From Enchytraeus crypticus (taxonomy: Eukaryota > Annelida > Clitellata > Enchytraeida > Enchytraeidae), in contig CAJHZI010000415.1 of NCBI GenBank assembly GCA_905160935.1, positions 195,001 through 259,000 on the forward strand: a stretch of DNA of 64,000 nt, in the 5' to 3' direction. Positions 1 through 12,000 of this stretch are shown here, piece by piece; within the stretch, counting starts at the first letter, position 1; every line of letters starts with the position of its first letter. A program made the translations under genes and the position numbers. The notes beneath the pieces were generated by a model. It had not been told where the DNA came from and ran no database searches. It saw only the letters and a program-made list of their open reading frames with translations.

Positions 1-214
1 CATCTGACCATCTTCTTTCTTCTTGTCTTCATTCTAAACAAACATCAACAATAAACGTCGTTTATCAGGACAGATTTCCGTTTAATCTACACTAAGTAAC
101 AGAATCAAATAGGAACCTTTTACATTGAATCCGAAAGCTGTTATTAGTGCAGTACATGTAATATATTCAACTGAATCCGAAACTGAATAAAATACGATAG
201 AATGAATAACTTAC

Positions 215-301
215 CCAGAGAGTCCACCGGATAACGATGCCGCAACCTCTTCTCCGTCGTTACGGCAACGTCACCACTGCGACTGACCCCGGGGTGGAGA
301 T
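215..301 (-). CDS. Exon-like module A of an unrecognised gene
   Basis: Acceptor ctgcagtgcag before 301, donor gtaagt after 215; symmetric phase 1-1, no stop in the frame inherited from module B. It encodes DLHPGVSRSGDVAVTTEKRL and nine more residues. It is the most divergent of the three modules. It may be a working repeat exon, or a decayed copy of an exon end with its donor. The following exon, if any, lies left of the window. Confidence 0.38.
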
Positions 302-446
302 CTGCACTGCAGCATTAAAACCTGAAAATATCAAAATAGTGCAGTACAATAGGTGTGCAGCAAAATACTTGATCCACATTTGAGGAAGCAACATCAAGGG
401 TGATATTTCAAGTTTATATAGCACACAAGTCAAGTTTAATAGTTAC

Positions 447-557
447 CAAGAGAGACCAGGAGACACGCTGCCGCAGCCTCTTCTTCGTCGCTGCGGCCAG
501 GAGTCCGTGCTGCAGCCCCGGGCGTCAGACCTCCGGTGCATTGGCCCGGTGGAAAAT
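447..557 (-). CDS. Exon-like module B of an unrecognised gene
   Basis: Acceptor tttttgtgtag before 557, donor gtaact after 447; symmetric phase 1-1, so it joins modules C and A in frame without stops. It encodes PPGQCTGGLTPGAAARTPGR then SDEEEAAAACLLVSL. Aligned with module C it shares the GGL start and the GRS(D/E)xxEAxAA core. The donor sits at the same aligned position in all three modules. Confidence 0.42.
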
Positions 558-887
558 CTACACAAAAAAGCCAGATTGGTAATGTATAAATCTTGCAGCA
601 GGATAACAATTATTACCGAGTCCGTGTAGTGTCCGAACCATAGCAAAATAATAATAATAATAATATAATAATAATAATAATAGGCAGTTGCTCTTTTCTT
701 ATTATTCTTGCGAAAGTTAAATGTTGCTGATCGCAGCAGCGGGTGACATTGCCCTTTTGGCTCCAGCAACGCCCGTCCCCTCTTCCTCTGTAATAGGCTA
801 TAATAGTTGTTATTATAATTATTTTTATTGCCATTATTCTAATTATTCTGCTGTTATCATTACTCTATATATAAAATAAATACTCAC

Positions 888-1026
888 GTAGATCGAGTCC
901 AGAAAACGCCGCCACAGCCTCTTTTCCTTCGCTGCGGCCAAAATCCAACCGCAGCTGACCCCGCAGGGCCAGACCTCCACAACTGCGGTCAATGAGATCT
1001 ATAGCGAGCCCAGTCAGTGCCGAAGC
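888..1026 (-). CDS. Exon-like module C of an unrecognised gene
   Basis: Bounded by a strong acceptor (gtctttcag before 1026) and a strong donor (gtgagt after 888). Only one of the three minus-strand frames is open; it begins in phase 0, ends in phase 1 and encodes 46 residues, including GLAIDLIDRSCGGLALRGQL and then GRSEGKEAVAAFSGLDL. The sequence is GC-richer than its surroundings and is homologous to modules B and A. A long open frame also exists on the plus strand here, but the plus strand lacks splice signals shared by the three copies. Product not recognised. Confidence 0.45.
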
Positions 1027-1289
1027 CTGAAAGACACTCAGATCTCAGTCTGTACGGCGCCATACAGACTTGGAGACAACCCAACGTGGATTGTCCCACC
1101 GAGTTCCGGCGAACCTTTGCTTTTATATTCAGACAGTAATTACTTGTAGTAATTCAGTCCGGTTTTTCTCATGACTACTAAAGGTAGCCTATAGATCCGG
1201 TCTGTAGCTTTAATCAAGAAAGGTCAATGTAATTAGCGCATACAGTCTGTGACCAGTGAATGATCTAATCGTTTATTTTAATTTTATAG

Positions 1290-1382
1290 CTTCGAGATCT
1301 CGAGCTGTCTGATGTTGCAAATCTCGAACGCGATGTACGCGATGTACTGGAGGACAAGATTGAGTATAATTTCACTGTCTAG
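1290..1382 (+). CDS. Possible terminal exon of a plus-strand gene
   Basis: After a tttatag acceptor an open frame of 30 codons ends at TAG (1380-1382). The peptide is rich in charged and leucine residues (LRDLELSDVANLERDVRDVL, then EDKIEYNFTV) and looks like a helical C terminus. No upstream plus-strand exon could be linked to it and no family is recognised, so this may be chance. Confidence 0.22.
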   Translation, partial: LRDLELSDVANLERDVRDVLEDKIEYNFTV

Positions 1383-1724
1383 ACACGTAAGTTATTCTAT
1401 CTTGGCTCTCTTCCATCTTAACATAATTATAGAATTTTCAGGAATTTTCAGGAATTCAGAAAGTCAGACAGTCTGCCGTTTTATTAAAGGATCCGCAAAC
1501 CAATGCCTCATATATTGACCACAGTTGTCTTCCATATTGTCACAGACTGTATAGTGACCACAATTGTCTGACATGTTGTGTCGAGCAATAGACTATTTAA
1601 GTACATGTAGTTTCAACCAATTTTAAGACTGCTTTATTAATCAATGTCGACTCCTACTCAATAATATATCAGCCCAGTAGCCTAATTAAGTAGACATTGA
1701 TTCCAAAAATATCGAATTCTCTCC

Positions 1725-1766
<42 letters not shown>

Positions 1767-3782
1767 TGTTTTGCAAGTGATATATCCGAGATACATATTT
1801 AAAATCAAGAGTCTGCTTCCACGCTCCATACAGAGCACTCCCTTGATCAACAAGTTAATCTCTTCACCAATGGCTATATACATGTATGCCTTACTTATGG
1901 CTGGAGCCAGTGGCGATGTTGGTGAGATACTCGACCGCGGATCAGTAGGTGCGAGGTTCAAATCCTGAGCTAGCCCGTCACTGACATCTCTTTCGAGTGC
2001 GGAAACTGACATTAATACTAGCTTTACCAGCTTTACCCATAGGCCTACGTCATGTAACTAGGCCTATAGCTTGAGAAAAATATTACTTCTAAGTTGGTTT
2101 CCGGCCGTTGCCTTTCTCAGTTTTTGCTTTGTCGCTTCTTACGACAAGTGCAGTTAACTAATGACTTATTCTTTAATGTTCCAGGCGCAACCACAACTCG
2201 AATATAATATAGATCTAACTGTCAATTTAGGATAAATTTTATATTAAAATTTGTTGGCGTTTTGCTAAGGACAGTACTGCTAATAAGTACCAATAGAGCA
2301 CACGTAGTAAATTCACTTTTAAAACTACATGTTTAACCATTAGGTTGTTTAGGCCACGTGAGGGTATGCTCAGAGAGTCGTGTAAAATAACTTTTTTGGA
2401 CTGATTATCTGGATTTTTGAATTTGCACCGTTTTGGACATTTCTTTTGCTCACCGGCTTGATTTTGTCTCAATAGTGCTCGATGTTGTCACTGATGACAG
2501 TAGCACTGTAATTGATGTAATTATTATTATTACTATTATTATTAAAATAACGCCTTTCACCACTCGGCCAACCGACTTACGGAGATTCAGTATAAAGCAG
2601 TTGATAGCAACAAGGCTACTGTTAGCGCCCGCAGCACGTCGCAAAGCAACTTCTCCGATCTTTTCCTACGATGGTTTGTCTTTCATGTTCATGTGCATTA
2701 CTAAAATTGAATGAACCTTATTTTCTTTGTAAACTACTAGCGATTCTAATACCAACTATGTAATAATATGCACCATAGCATTTGTACATATTCGTACATG
2801 ATTCTGCAAGAACGGAGTTCTAAAAATTTTCAAGAAGTACTTCTAATAAAATCCAAACTTGATCCTCATTTAGCCATAGAATAATGAATCATTAGAATTA
2901 TTATAAAAGAATTTTTTGACAGTACAAACAAATCTAAGAAGATGCCTCTTAATATAACTGGCAGAAACATCACTGCAGCATGTGCTGATCTTCTGGCACT
3001 GAGAAAACTTTCATCTTTTGCTATTATTTCAGCTATTTTTGAGAAATTTCTAAAGAAGTATCAAACACAGGATCCAAATAATGATAGCGTTCTTGTACGA
3101 TGATATGAGAAACATGCGTCAACCCTGAAATTATAAAATGTGGACTGAATGGGTGTATAATGTGCCACAGTTGGTTAGCCAGCGGTAATAAAATTGATGT
3201 ATGCAAGATGCATTGTATTTATCTTCTTCGACGATGTCATGCAAACTTTGTATGCACAATATTAAAAACAAATACGATTTAAGCACAAATGTTGACCAAA
3301 TAGTTAATGGCCTATCACGGCTAGAGCCTATATGCGCAATTTAATTACGCGCTATCTTAAATTGATTTATGGTTCTAAAGTCCAGGCCTACATATTATTT
3401 GCAAGTCTACTTAATTCTGTAGTAGTAATCTTTCTGTTTTTGACATCGTCTTCGATGTTAGAATTAAGGACACTGCTACATTCTTAATGTTATTGCATAC
3501 TACTTAAGTAAAGTAAAGAATTATCTCTACAAATGCTTTTATTTTCATAAAGTTTCGAATCAATTATTCACAGTTGAATAATTATTAATTATTCACTCAT
3601 TTATTGAAAGTCAATTATTTCCGCAAACTGTCTACGAGTCCACAACAAATTATTTAGCAGGCCTTACAAGTTACAACAGATAAAACAACTAGTTACAATT
3701 AATACGTTATTCCAATAATAAGTTTAATTGGTCTCTTATAAACTAATTAACTTAATTAATTAATTAACTTAATTAGTGTCAA
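1383..3782. other. Intergenic stretch downstream of WDR19
   Basis: Holds a CT microsatellite (1728-1764), one tRNA-derived SINE (1898-2037), a family X repeat fragment on the minus strand (about 2095-2200), a TTG-family fragment with an ATT tail (2465-2545), and then AT-rich sequence in which I see no gene. The WDR19 3' UTR is expected in the rightmost 180-250 bases, given AATAAA on the minus strand at about 3600 and 3540. Confidence 0.5.
1898..2037 (+). mobile_element. SINE-1 (tRNA-derived), full length
   Basis: Head ggctggagccagtggcgatg with A box (agtggcgatgttgg) and B box (ggttcaaatcc), then the common body (cgtcactgacatc…gaggaaactgacgtta) ending agctttaccagcttt. No poly-A tail. Confidence 0.88.
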
Positions 3783-6042
3783 TCAATCATCGGCGTCGTC
3801 GTCTGGACGGAGAATCTTTTTAACGTCTGAGACCTTGTGAACAAGAGCAACATCGACAACCTCTGAGCACATAGGACAACGGTTGTTCTCTGCCTGCAAC
3901 AACCTATATAACAATAACAACATCGACAACCTCTGAGCACATAGGACAAAGGTTGTTCTCTACCTGCAACAACCTATATAACAACAACAACAACATGAAC
4001 AACCTCTGAGCACATAGGACAACGGTTGTTCTCTGACTGCAACAACCTATAGGACAACAACAACATCGACAACCTCTGAGCACATAGGGCAACGGTTGTT
4101 CTCTGCTTGCAACAACCTATAACAACAACAACATAATCGCTTCAACTAAACCCAATTATCACATAGGACAACGGTTGTTGTAGGTTTTTGCAAGCAGAGA
4201 ACAGCAACAACATCGTAAAGATAGGGTTAATCAATTCAACAAAATCTTATGAGCACATAGGACAACAGTTTTGTTTGGATAGCAAGGGCCTACAATAATA
4301 TCAGCTATGTAAAGTTACCATCAAAATTTTGAGAAATCAGTGACAGCACATTTTTCATTTTTGAACGGAAACAGACATTAACCTGTGTGGAGCTGTAACT
4401 ATCCTAATATAAGTCAAATATCTGTTCGGTATTTGACTATCTAATCCATTAATTTTAATTTAGATTTAATCTTAAATCTAATTATTTAAAGGAAATTTCA
4501 GGCAGACGTTACGATTCGTAATGATCATTAACTCAAGTATACAATGGAAAGAGTTCTACTTATATGATGGCTAATTATACAGATAAAGGTCAACCGCACA
4601 ATAACATGGCATGTGCCGAAAACGACGTAAGATACCAATCTACTACAATAATAGCATAAATTATCAATCAATTTAAAGGATCTCACATCATGCTAGTTGC
4701 GTAATTTAATAGAACGTATGTACATCTACACGTAGGTCTACATGTATCTGATAAATAGCTGGCTGGAGCCAGTGGAGATGTCTGTAAGATATGCGACCCC
4801 GGATCTGTAGGTACGGGGTCGATTTGGCTAAGGTGTTCTTTATCTGATTACATGCACGTTCCTATTGTTTGTCAATCTTAATTGCACGGCAGCATTGTTT
4901 ATATAATTTGTATAATCTGTGCTGAGGTGAACAAATAAACGATATGAAATATAAAAAAATTAAATGAAATTCTGAGCTCGCCTGTCGCTGTTATCGCTTT
5001 CGAGACATGAAACTGACGTTAGTATTGGCTTTACATATTATTATTTTATTTTATTATTATTACTATTACTATTTATTTTATTTGTAAATACCACGGGTGT
5101 AAAGAACCTGATGTTTAATATAAACGATTCGAGCAATGTGCTGAATCGCCGCCCGGTTACTCGAGGCCATCTAACTGCTTAAAAGAAATATTATTATTAT
5201 TACTTTTATCATAATAATAATAATATTAATAATAATAATAATAATAATAATAATTATTATTATTATTATTATTGTTATTATTATTATTTAAATATATATA
5301 ATTACGAGTAGCGGAAGAATTACCTCGTGAATTCAGTCAAGATGGCAGGAAAAGCACAGCTTGGACAGACAGTCAGGTCGTCCCTGACAATGTGACGGCC
5401 CTGCAGTTAACAAAACAATTACACTATGATTAATTACACCAGTGGCTGGAGCCGGTGGCGATGTCGGTAAAATGCGCGACCGCGGATCAGTATGTGCGGG
5501 GTTCAAATCCTGGGCCCAGTGGCGATGTTCGTGAGATGCAAATAATAGACAGCAAGACATACGTGTATAGAACTCATCAAACGAGAGCTCCTCAGTATAT
5601 TGTAGTCTAAATGCTTCATCATTTTAAACACGGATTCTACTATGAACACGGATTCCACCATAAACACGGATTCTACTAGAAACACGGATTCTACTGTAAA
5701 CACTGATTCAACTATAAACACGGATTCTACTATAAACACGGATTCTTCTATAAACACGAATTCTACTATAAACACGGATTCTACTATAAACACGGATTCT
5801 ACTATAAACACGGATTCTACTATAAACACGGATTCTGCTATAAACACTGATTCAACTATAAACACGGATTCTACTATAAACACGGATTCTACTATAAACA
5901 CGGATTCTAAAAACTTACCGTGGCAATGCAGGCAGGAATGTTGTTTTTGCATCCAGGACAAGCCAGCTCAGTCTCAGCGAGATTGTAGTCACAAAATGGA
6001 CAGGGTGAGGTAGACTCTTCTAGTTCTGACTTCTCAGGCTTC
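3783..6042 (-). CDS. WDR19: WDR19 part 3: exons 34-36, C-terminal zinc knuckles (residues 1244-1350)
   Basis: Exons 6042-5919, 5400-5324 and 3903-3783. They encode four CPxC knuckles at residues 1258-1261 (CPFC), 1272-1275 (CPGC), 1297-1300 (CPSC) and 1320-1323 (CPMC), as at the C terminus of human WDR19. The last exon begins after a tatag acceptor; this choice restores the codon split with exon 35 (AG plus G) and gives [15 protein letters not shown]. The protein ends with an acidic tail (PDDDADD). Several partial copies of the last exon start, each with its acceptor, lie just upstream (3904-4300), so splicing to the wrong copy would keep CPMCSE but read on into intron sequence. An 18-bp minisatellite begins at the exon 34 donor. 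Confidence 0.95.
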
Positions 6043-9000
6043 CTGGATGCAAAATAACTCCAAATTAGAAACGAAAAAGTTATAGCCACAGTTTTAGAGT
6101 TGCAGTTATTTAAAGTTACAATCATATGGATTTACAGTTACTAAGAGTTGGCTATTTAGAGCTAAAGATATCAACAGTTGTTTAGAGTTTAAGTTACCTA
6201 CAGTTATTTTATCTACAGATAAAGTTATTTAGCGTTACAGTTATTTACAGCTACAGTTATTTAGAGTTGAAGTTGCTTCAATCAATAGTAAGTTTAGTAA
6301 CTGACTGGAGCTAGTGGCGAAGTCGGTTAGGTACTCGACCGCGGATCAGTATGTGTGGAGTGAGGAAACTGACCTTAACCTTAGCTTTTATTTTAGCTTT
6401 TTAATAATACTGCAGACGCTCAAATCGGAGAAATCTGAGTAAAAAGCTAAGAAGCTGGTTTACCGAACGATCATTTCTATTTTCTTCTTATACTTGAGGT
6501 CTATCTTGTCCCTGTACTCTGGTCTCATCAGCATTGCTGCGTAGCTGAACGCTGAATTCTTCAACCCTGAACGCTGACATTCTATCACGGTAGAAGTGAG
6601 TATCGGTACTATATCTATAACAACAACAATACAGTTAGTGTTGTCCATGACAACCCTAGCATTCTAGAACTAGAGCGCTGGCATTCTATCACCGTAGAAG
6701 TGAGTATCGACACTATATCTACTACAACAACAACAACACAGTTACAGTGTTGTCAATGACGGCACCATGGAAAAAAATCAAAACCGACGAGCAGAATATG
6801 TGTAGTCAATAAACGATGCGAACCAAAATCCGGATGTTTAGTCCAAGGATGGGTACTTGCGAAACGGAGGCTATGATAGAGGAAGAATGGTATGAATTTA
6901 TAATGGTAGAGGTGAGAATCGATACTATATATACATAGCATATACCATAAAAATATATCAATCAATCAATCAATCTACACGAATTAAACGTCCGGTTCCT
7001 CGCCATGAGGAAGTGTCAAGGAATATAACATAAAACACATATTATCATATCACATATAACACATAGTATAACTTAAAACACATAGTATCATATCACATAA
7101 AACACATAGTATAACATAAAGCATATAATATTATATCTCACAAAACACATAGTAGGCCTATAACATAAAACACATAATATAAGCTCACTTACGAGATGGG
7201 AATTTCGAGATGGTGTTGGCAACACGGACAAGCATTCTTGCAGCTTTCAAATGATCACCCTGTTTGTTGTATAGCTGAAAAATAAATAAAATAAAGTTAA
7301 ATGCTTAACCTGCTGTTGTACGGTTGATACCTCTCTCTTAGTGTACTGCCTACTGGCAGGTCCATGGTATATAAAGTCAATCTTCTCTGTCTTCCACTTT
7401 CCTGGTCATGTCCACAATGAGTGGGTCTTTAAATCATCTAACATTCTTAATCTCGGCCTGCCTCTATTTCCTTCCATTCTCTGCCTTCCATGATCTCTTT
7501 TAGTAGACTTCCCCTTTAGAATGTGTCCTATCCAACTCTTCTTCCTATTTCTCAATACATTCTTCCTATTTCTCAATACATCAACTGTCTATCTTTGCAA
7601 CTCTCTCCAGAACTTCTTCATTTGTAACCTTTTGAGTCCTGCTAATCCTTTCCATTCTTCTCCATATCCACATTTCGAACGCTTCTAGTTTCCTGATATC
7701 TTCCATAAGGTCTATGTTTTCCAATATAAAAAGATATTTCAAATCATCACCTTCCATGTTGTGCAGCAGATAAATATAAAAGGATTTAATTGTTTTAACA
7801 ATTCCAAATCGAGTCACGGGTTACAAAAAAGCTGGTAAAGAAAATGCTAACGTCAGTTTCCTCACTTGAAAGAGTGACGGGCGAGCCCAGGATTTGAACC
7901 CCGCACCAACTAATCCGCGGTCGAGTATCTTACCGACTTCGCTACTGGCTCCAGCCAGGTACACATTCTTACACCTTGCTTTCATGCTCCATAAAGAGCA
8001 CTCCATCGATTAACAAGCAATTCCCTTCACAAGGGCTGTGCTTTCCCCACACATTAATACAGGCAATAGCTTGTCGATTGAACTGCACTTTCGTCAGCCT
8101 TAGGGCTCTGCCATTGAGCAGAATACTAAAGATAGACACATGATAGTACCTTTCCCAGTATGTAGCTGTGCAGTATGGTTAGATTGTTGGACATTTCTGT
8201 AGGAATCTTGATCTTGTTCTTCTTTAATTCCTGATACATTCCAAACAGTAGATCATGAGCGGTCCGATAGCTACCTGCAGAAAATTTAAAAAAAACGGTT
8301 ATCGGCAGAATATTTACAAAAAACTAGTTATCGGCAGAACATTTTCAAAAGAAAACAATTATCTGCAGAACAATTAAAAAACAGTTATCGACAGAACATT
8401 TACAAAAGAAAACTGTTTTGTAATTGAAAACAGTTATCTGCAGAACATTTACAAAAAACAGGTATTTGCAGAACATTTACAAAAAACCAGTTATCTGCAG
8501 AACACCTTTACAAAAGTTTAATTGCAGAATACTTAAGAAAGCGAACTCTCTGTATAACATCTGTATAAATATATGCAGACAGTTTACACATCACAATTAC
8601 CTGCAAAATAAATAAAATGTGCACAAACGCATAACTTGCATGTCAATTGCACATAAGTATTGTTAACAGAAAATGAAAACAAGCGGAATATTTCAATGGG
8701 AAATATCACTACCAATTCATTATCTACAATCATTAATGGAAAAGAAGTGGACGCTAATTATCCATTCCAAATCAGTATCTCTATCTAGCGTTCTGCCAAG
8801 TGGCAGGACCAAGGAACATATTCATAGTCTGTTTTCACGCTCCACAAAGAACACTGCATTTACCAAACAGAAATCTCTTCACAAAAAGCCTACGTCTTAT
8901 CCATACCTCATGTAGCCTATATCGAAAGAATACACGCTTCTGAGATGGTTTTAAATTCTCTTCCTGAGTTCTTGCTTAGTAGCCTCTTACGACACGACTT

Positions 9001-12000
9001 GCAGTTAACTGTTGCCTATTCTTCAGTGTCCCGGATCCAACACGGGAACATTACTGTATAAGTATATGATGTATACCTGCATTCTGCTCCTCTCTCGCAA
9101 TTATAATGGCAGTACTGGCGGCATCTCGGTACTGTTTCATCACCATGTAAAGTCGAAACAGGTATTTGGCATCCTGTATGAAAATTTAGCATCATGAAAT
9201 TACAAAGAGCAATAAATAGAGCTCTAATAAAACGCTATGTAAACGCTACATAATCGCTAAGGAAACGATACGTAATCGTAAAAGTAAAAGATAGTATACG
9301 ATAATTAAAGGCTTGGTAAATGCCAAGTAAACGCTACACAAACGCTAAGTAAATGATAATTATATGCTAAATAATAACATAACATTTCCAGAGTCAGGAA
9401 GCAATTATAAGCTTGTTTAAGATTCATCAGACTGCTCTTAAAATCTAAATGAAGCTAAAATGAATCTAAATGAACTAAAATGCTCTTAACTAAAACCAAT
9501 TAATATAAATCAAATCATACAGACTTCATGTCAACATGTCAAATTTATACGTAGCCTATGTATAACACTGAACATGCAATTAGCATCTAATTTACATGTT
9601 CTTATGTTTATCATATTTATTTTTAAAAGCATTCACTGATTCTGCTTCTACAATTTCGCTTGGCAAACTATTCCAAGCATTTATAACTCTCTGACTAAAG
9701 ACAAATTTCCTTAAGTCTAGTCTACTTCTAAATTTATTAAGTTTATAAATATGTCCTCTTGTGTTTCTGTTGTTCGATAAATTAAGTCAAATACTAAGGT
9801 TAACTTTGCTGAAGCCTTTGAGTATCTTAAAAACTTCTATTAAATCTCCTCTAGTTCTTCTCTCACTTAAAGAGGTTAATCCTACGAATATTAATCTATT
9901 CTCATAACTAAGTTTTTGACAGTCAAATACCAGCCTTGTTGCTCTGGCTTGTACCCTTTCTAATTTGTAGATATCTTTCTTAAGATATGGGCACCAAGCC
10001 TGAACCTAGTATTCAAGTTTGGGCCGTACAAGAGCCTTATATAGCTTTACCACAATATCTTTATTTCTACATGCAATTGTTCTTTAGTGTTTACCTAAAT
10101 GCTAGGTAAACACTAAGTAAAGTCGAAGTTAACGCTAAATAAACACTAGAAAAGTCTGAGTAAACGCTAAGTAAACACTAAGAAAAATGTAAGTAAACGC
10201 TAGGTAAATAAACGCTCAAAGTTATCGCTTTAGCGTCTGTTTCGTGCAACAAGAGTACTATCATAGACGGTCCGGCAGGTTCAAACTTATAGCACTTTGG
10301 TTCCATAGAGCTCAATGTTATCATCGACGACAGTAGCAGTGTACTTGTTGTTTTCAATTATTGTTGTTGTTGTTGTAGTTTTTGATGTGTGGATGAACTA
10401 GGAAGGACAGAATGGAAAATGAATATGTGAGGATGAATTTGAATGTTGTAGGCATCGGGGATAGGCTGGCTCAGTCGAGATTGAGATGGTATGGGCATAT
10501 TGTGAGAAAGGCAGATGAGGATGTAGTAAAGAGAGTTTGGAGGGAAGAACTGGATGTTAAGCTAGAGAGAGGTAGACCACAATTGACTTGGGATGCGGTA
10601 ATAAAGAAGGACATGAAAAATAGGGATTGACTGATGATATGGTGTGGGACAGAGAGGACCTGAGAAAGTCTTACCGTATTCTGGCCCTTGTTAAACTGAG
10701 ATTTAAAGGAAGATAATGATGATGACTTTGTATGGACACTGAAGCCACTTCCTGAACAACAGTAATGCTGCAAGATAGTCTTAAATATAAACTATATATA
10801 AAATAGCGTTCAGAGTAAAATGCATAGTTTAAAATGGGATTTAAGGGAAGATGATGACGATGTTGTTGTTTTTGAAGCTATCAGACCTTAGGATTGCCGT
10901 CCACATCTCCCATGAGGTAGTTAATGAGTTGTCGGGTGAGCTGCTGATCGTTAGCCTGTCCCACCAGGTCCACGGCGAGGTTGATCGCTTCTGAGTTCTC
11001 CTCGTTGTTAGGATTCAACAGATGATTCAGTGCCTGGGTGCAAACAAGCGACAAATCAACCAGTCAATAAATGATTTATTCAAATCAATGTACCATTTAG
11101 TTATAAATTGATGGAGGACATGAAAAATATGGGATTGGCTGATGATGTGGTGTGGGACAGAGAGGACTGGAGAACGTCTATTCGTATCCCGACCCTGGTT
11201 AAACTGGGATTTAAGGGAAGATGATGATACTGACTGTATCATGTAGATCTGATGGTATGCTGAAAGTCAGTGAGGATTTGCGACAGTCTATTTGCGACAG
11301 ACCTGACCCTAGTTAAACTGGGATTCAAGGGAAGATGATGATGACGATGATGACGATGATGAATGTTTTATTTGGTTCACATTTTCAATAAATAATTTAA
11401 AATATTAAAATTAAAATTAAAATATGGTAAAAATCCGGACCTTAGTTCAACAACTCATAGCGAGAAATACGTGCATGTTCAAAAAGTGTCCAAAGTAACT
11501 CTCTGTCTCTCTCTCTCTGGCTCTCTCTCTCTCTCTCTCTCTGACTCTCTCTCTCTGACTCCCTCTCTCTCGCTCTCTCTATGTCTCTCTCTCTCTGCCT
11601 CTTTCTCTCTCTCTTTCTCTCTCCTTCCCTCTCTCTCTTCTCTATCTGTATACTATCAGACAACCTATCAATATATTAAACAAAACAATGCACGGTCCAC
11701 AAAGAATCACAATTCTGTATAAATAATGACGACCTGATAGCCGAACTTTAAAAAACTTCCCTCACGGACTTCCCTCAAAGGATTTTATAACCTCAGGTAA
11801 CTGAGTGAACACCGAGCAGCCTACTAAGCCTTTAACTAAGTTTTGCCTGAAATTGGGTTACAAGACTGGTTAACAAACTAGTGTTGCAAGTCTTTGTGAC
11901 TTCCTTAACCACTATAGTTGTGTTAAGTTAAGTTACGTTAAATATTTAAGCACAAAGATTAAGGTAGTACTCTGATGAACTATAGCGCAAAGTTCAAAGT

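Noticed and set aside
1-40. Possible exon at the left edge (minus strand, NEDKKKEDGQM after a gtttag acceptor)
   Set aside because: Its phase does not fit module A (phase 1 would hit TGA at once) and the sequence is cut by the window edge.
895-1146. Open frame on the plus strand over module C (ESRKRRHSLFSFAAAK…)
   Set aside because: Splice sites shared by all three modules are on the minus strand; only module C is open for long on the plus strand.
3904-4092. 62-codon open frame rich in Cys near the WDR19 end
   Set aside because: Made of tandem copies of the exon 36 start in a shifted frame; not a separate gene.
5503-6013. Open frames of 123 and 152 codons with repeated ESVFIV or NTDSTI
   Set aside because: Produced by the 18-bp minisatellite; neither is in the WDR19 frame.
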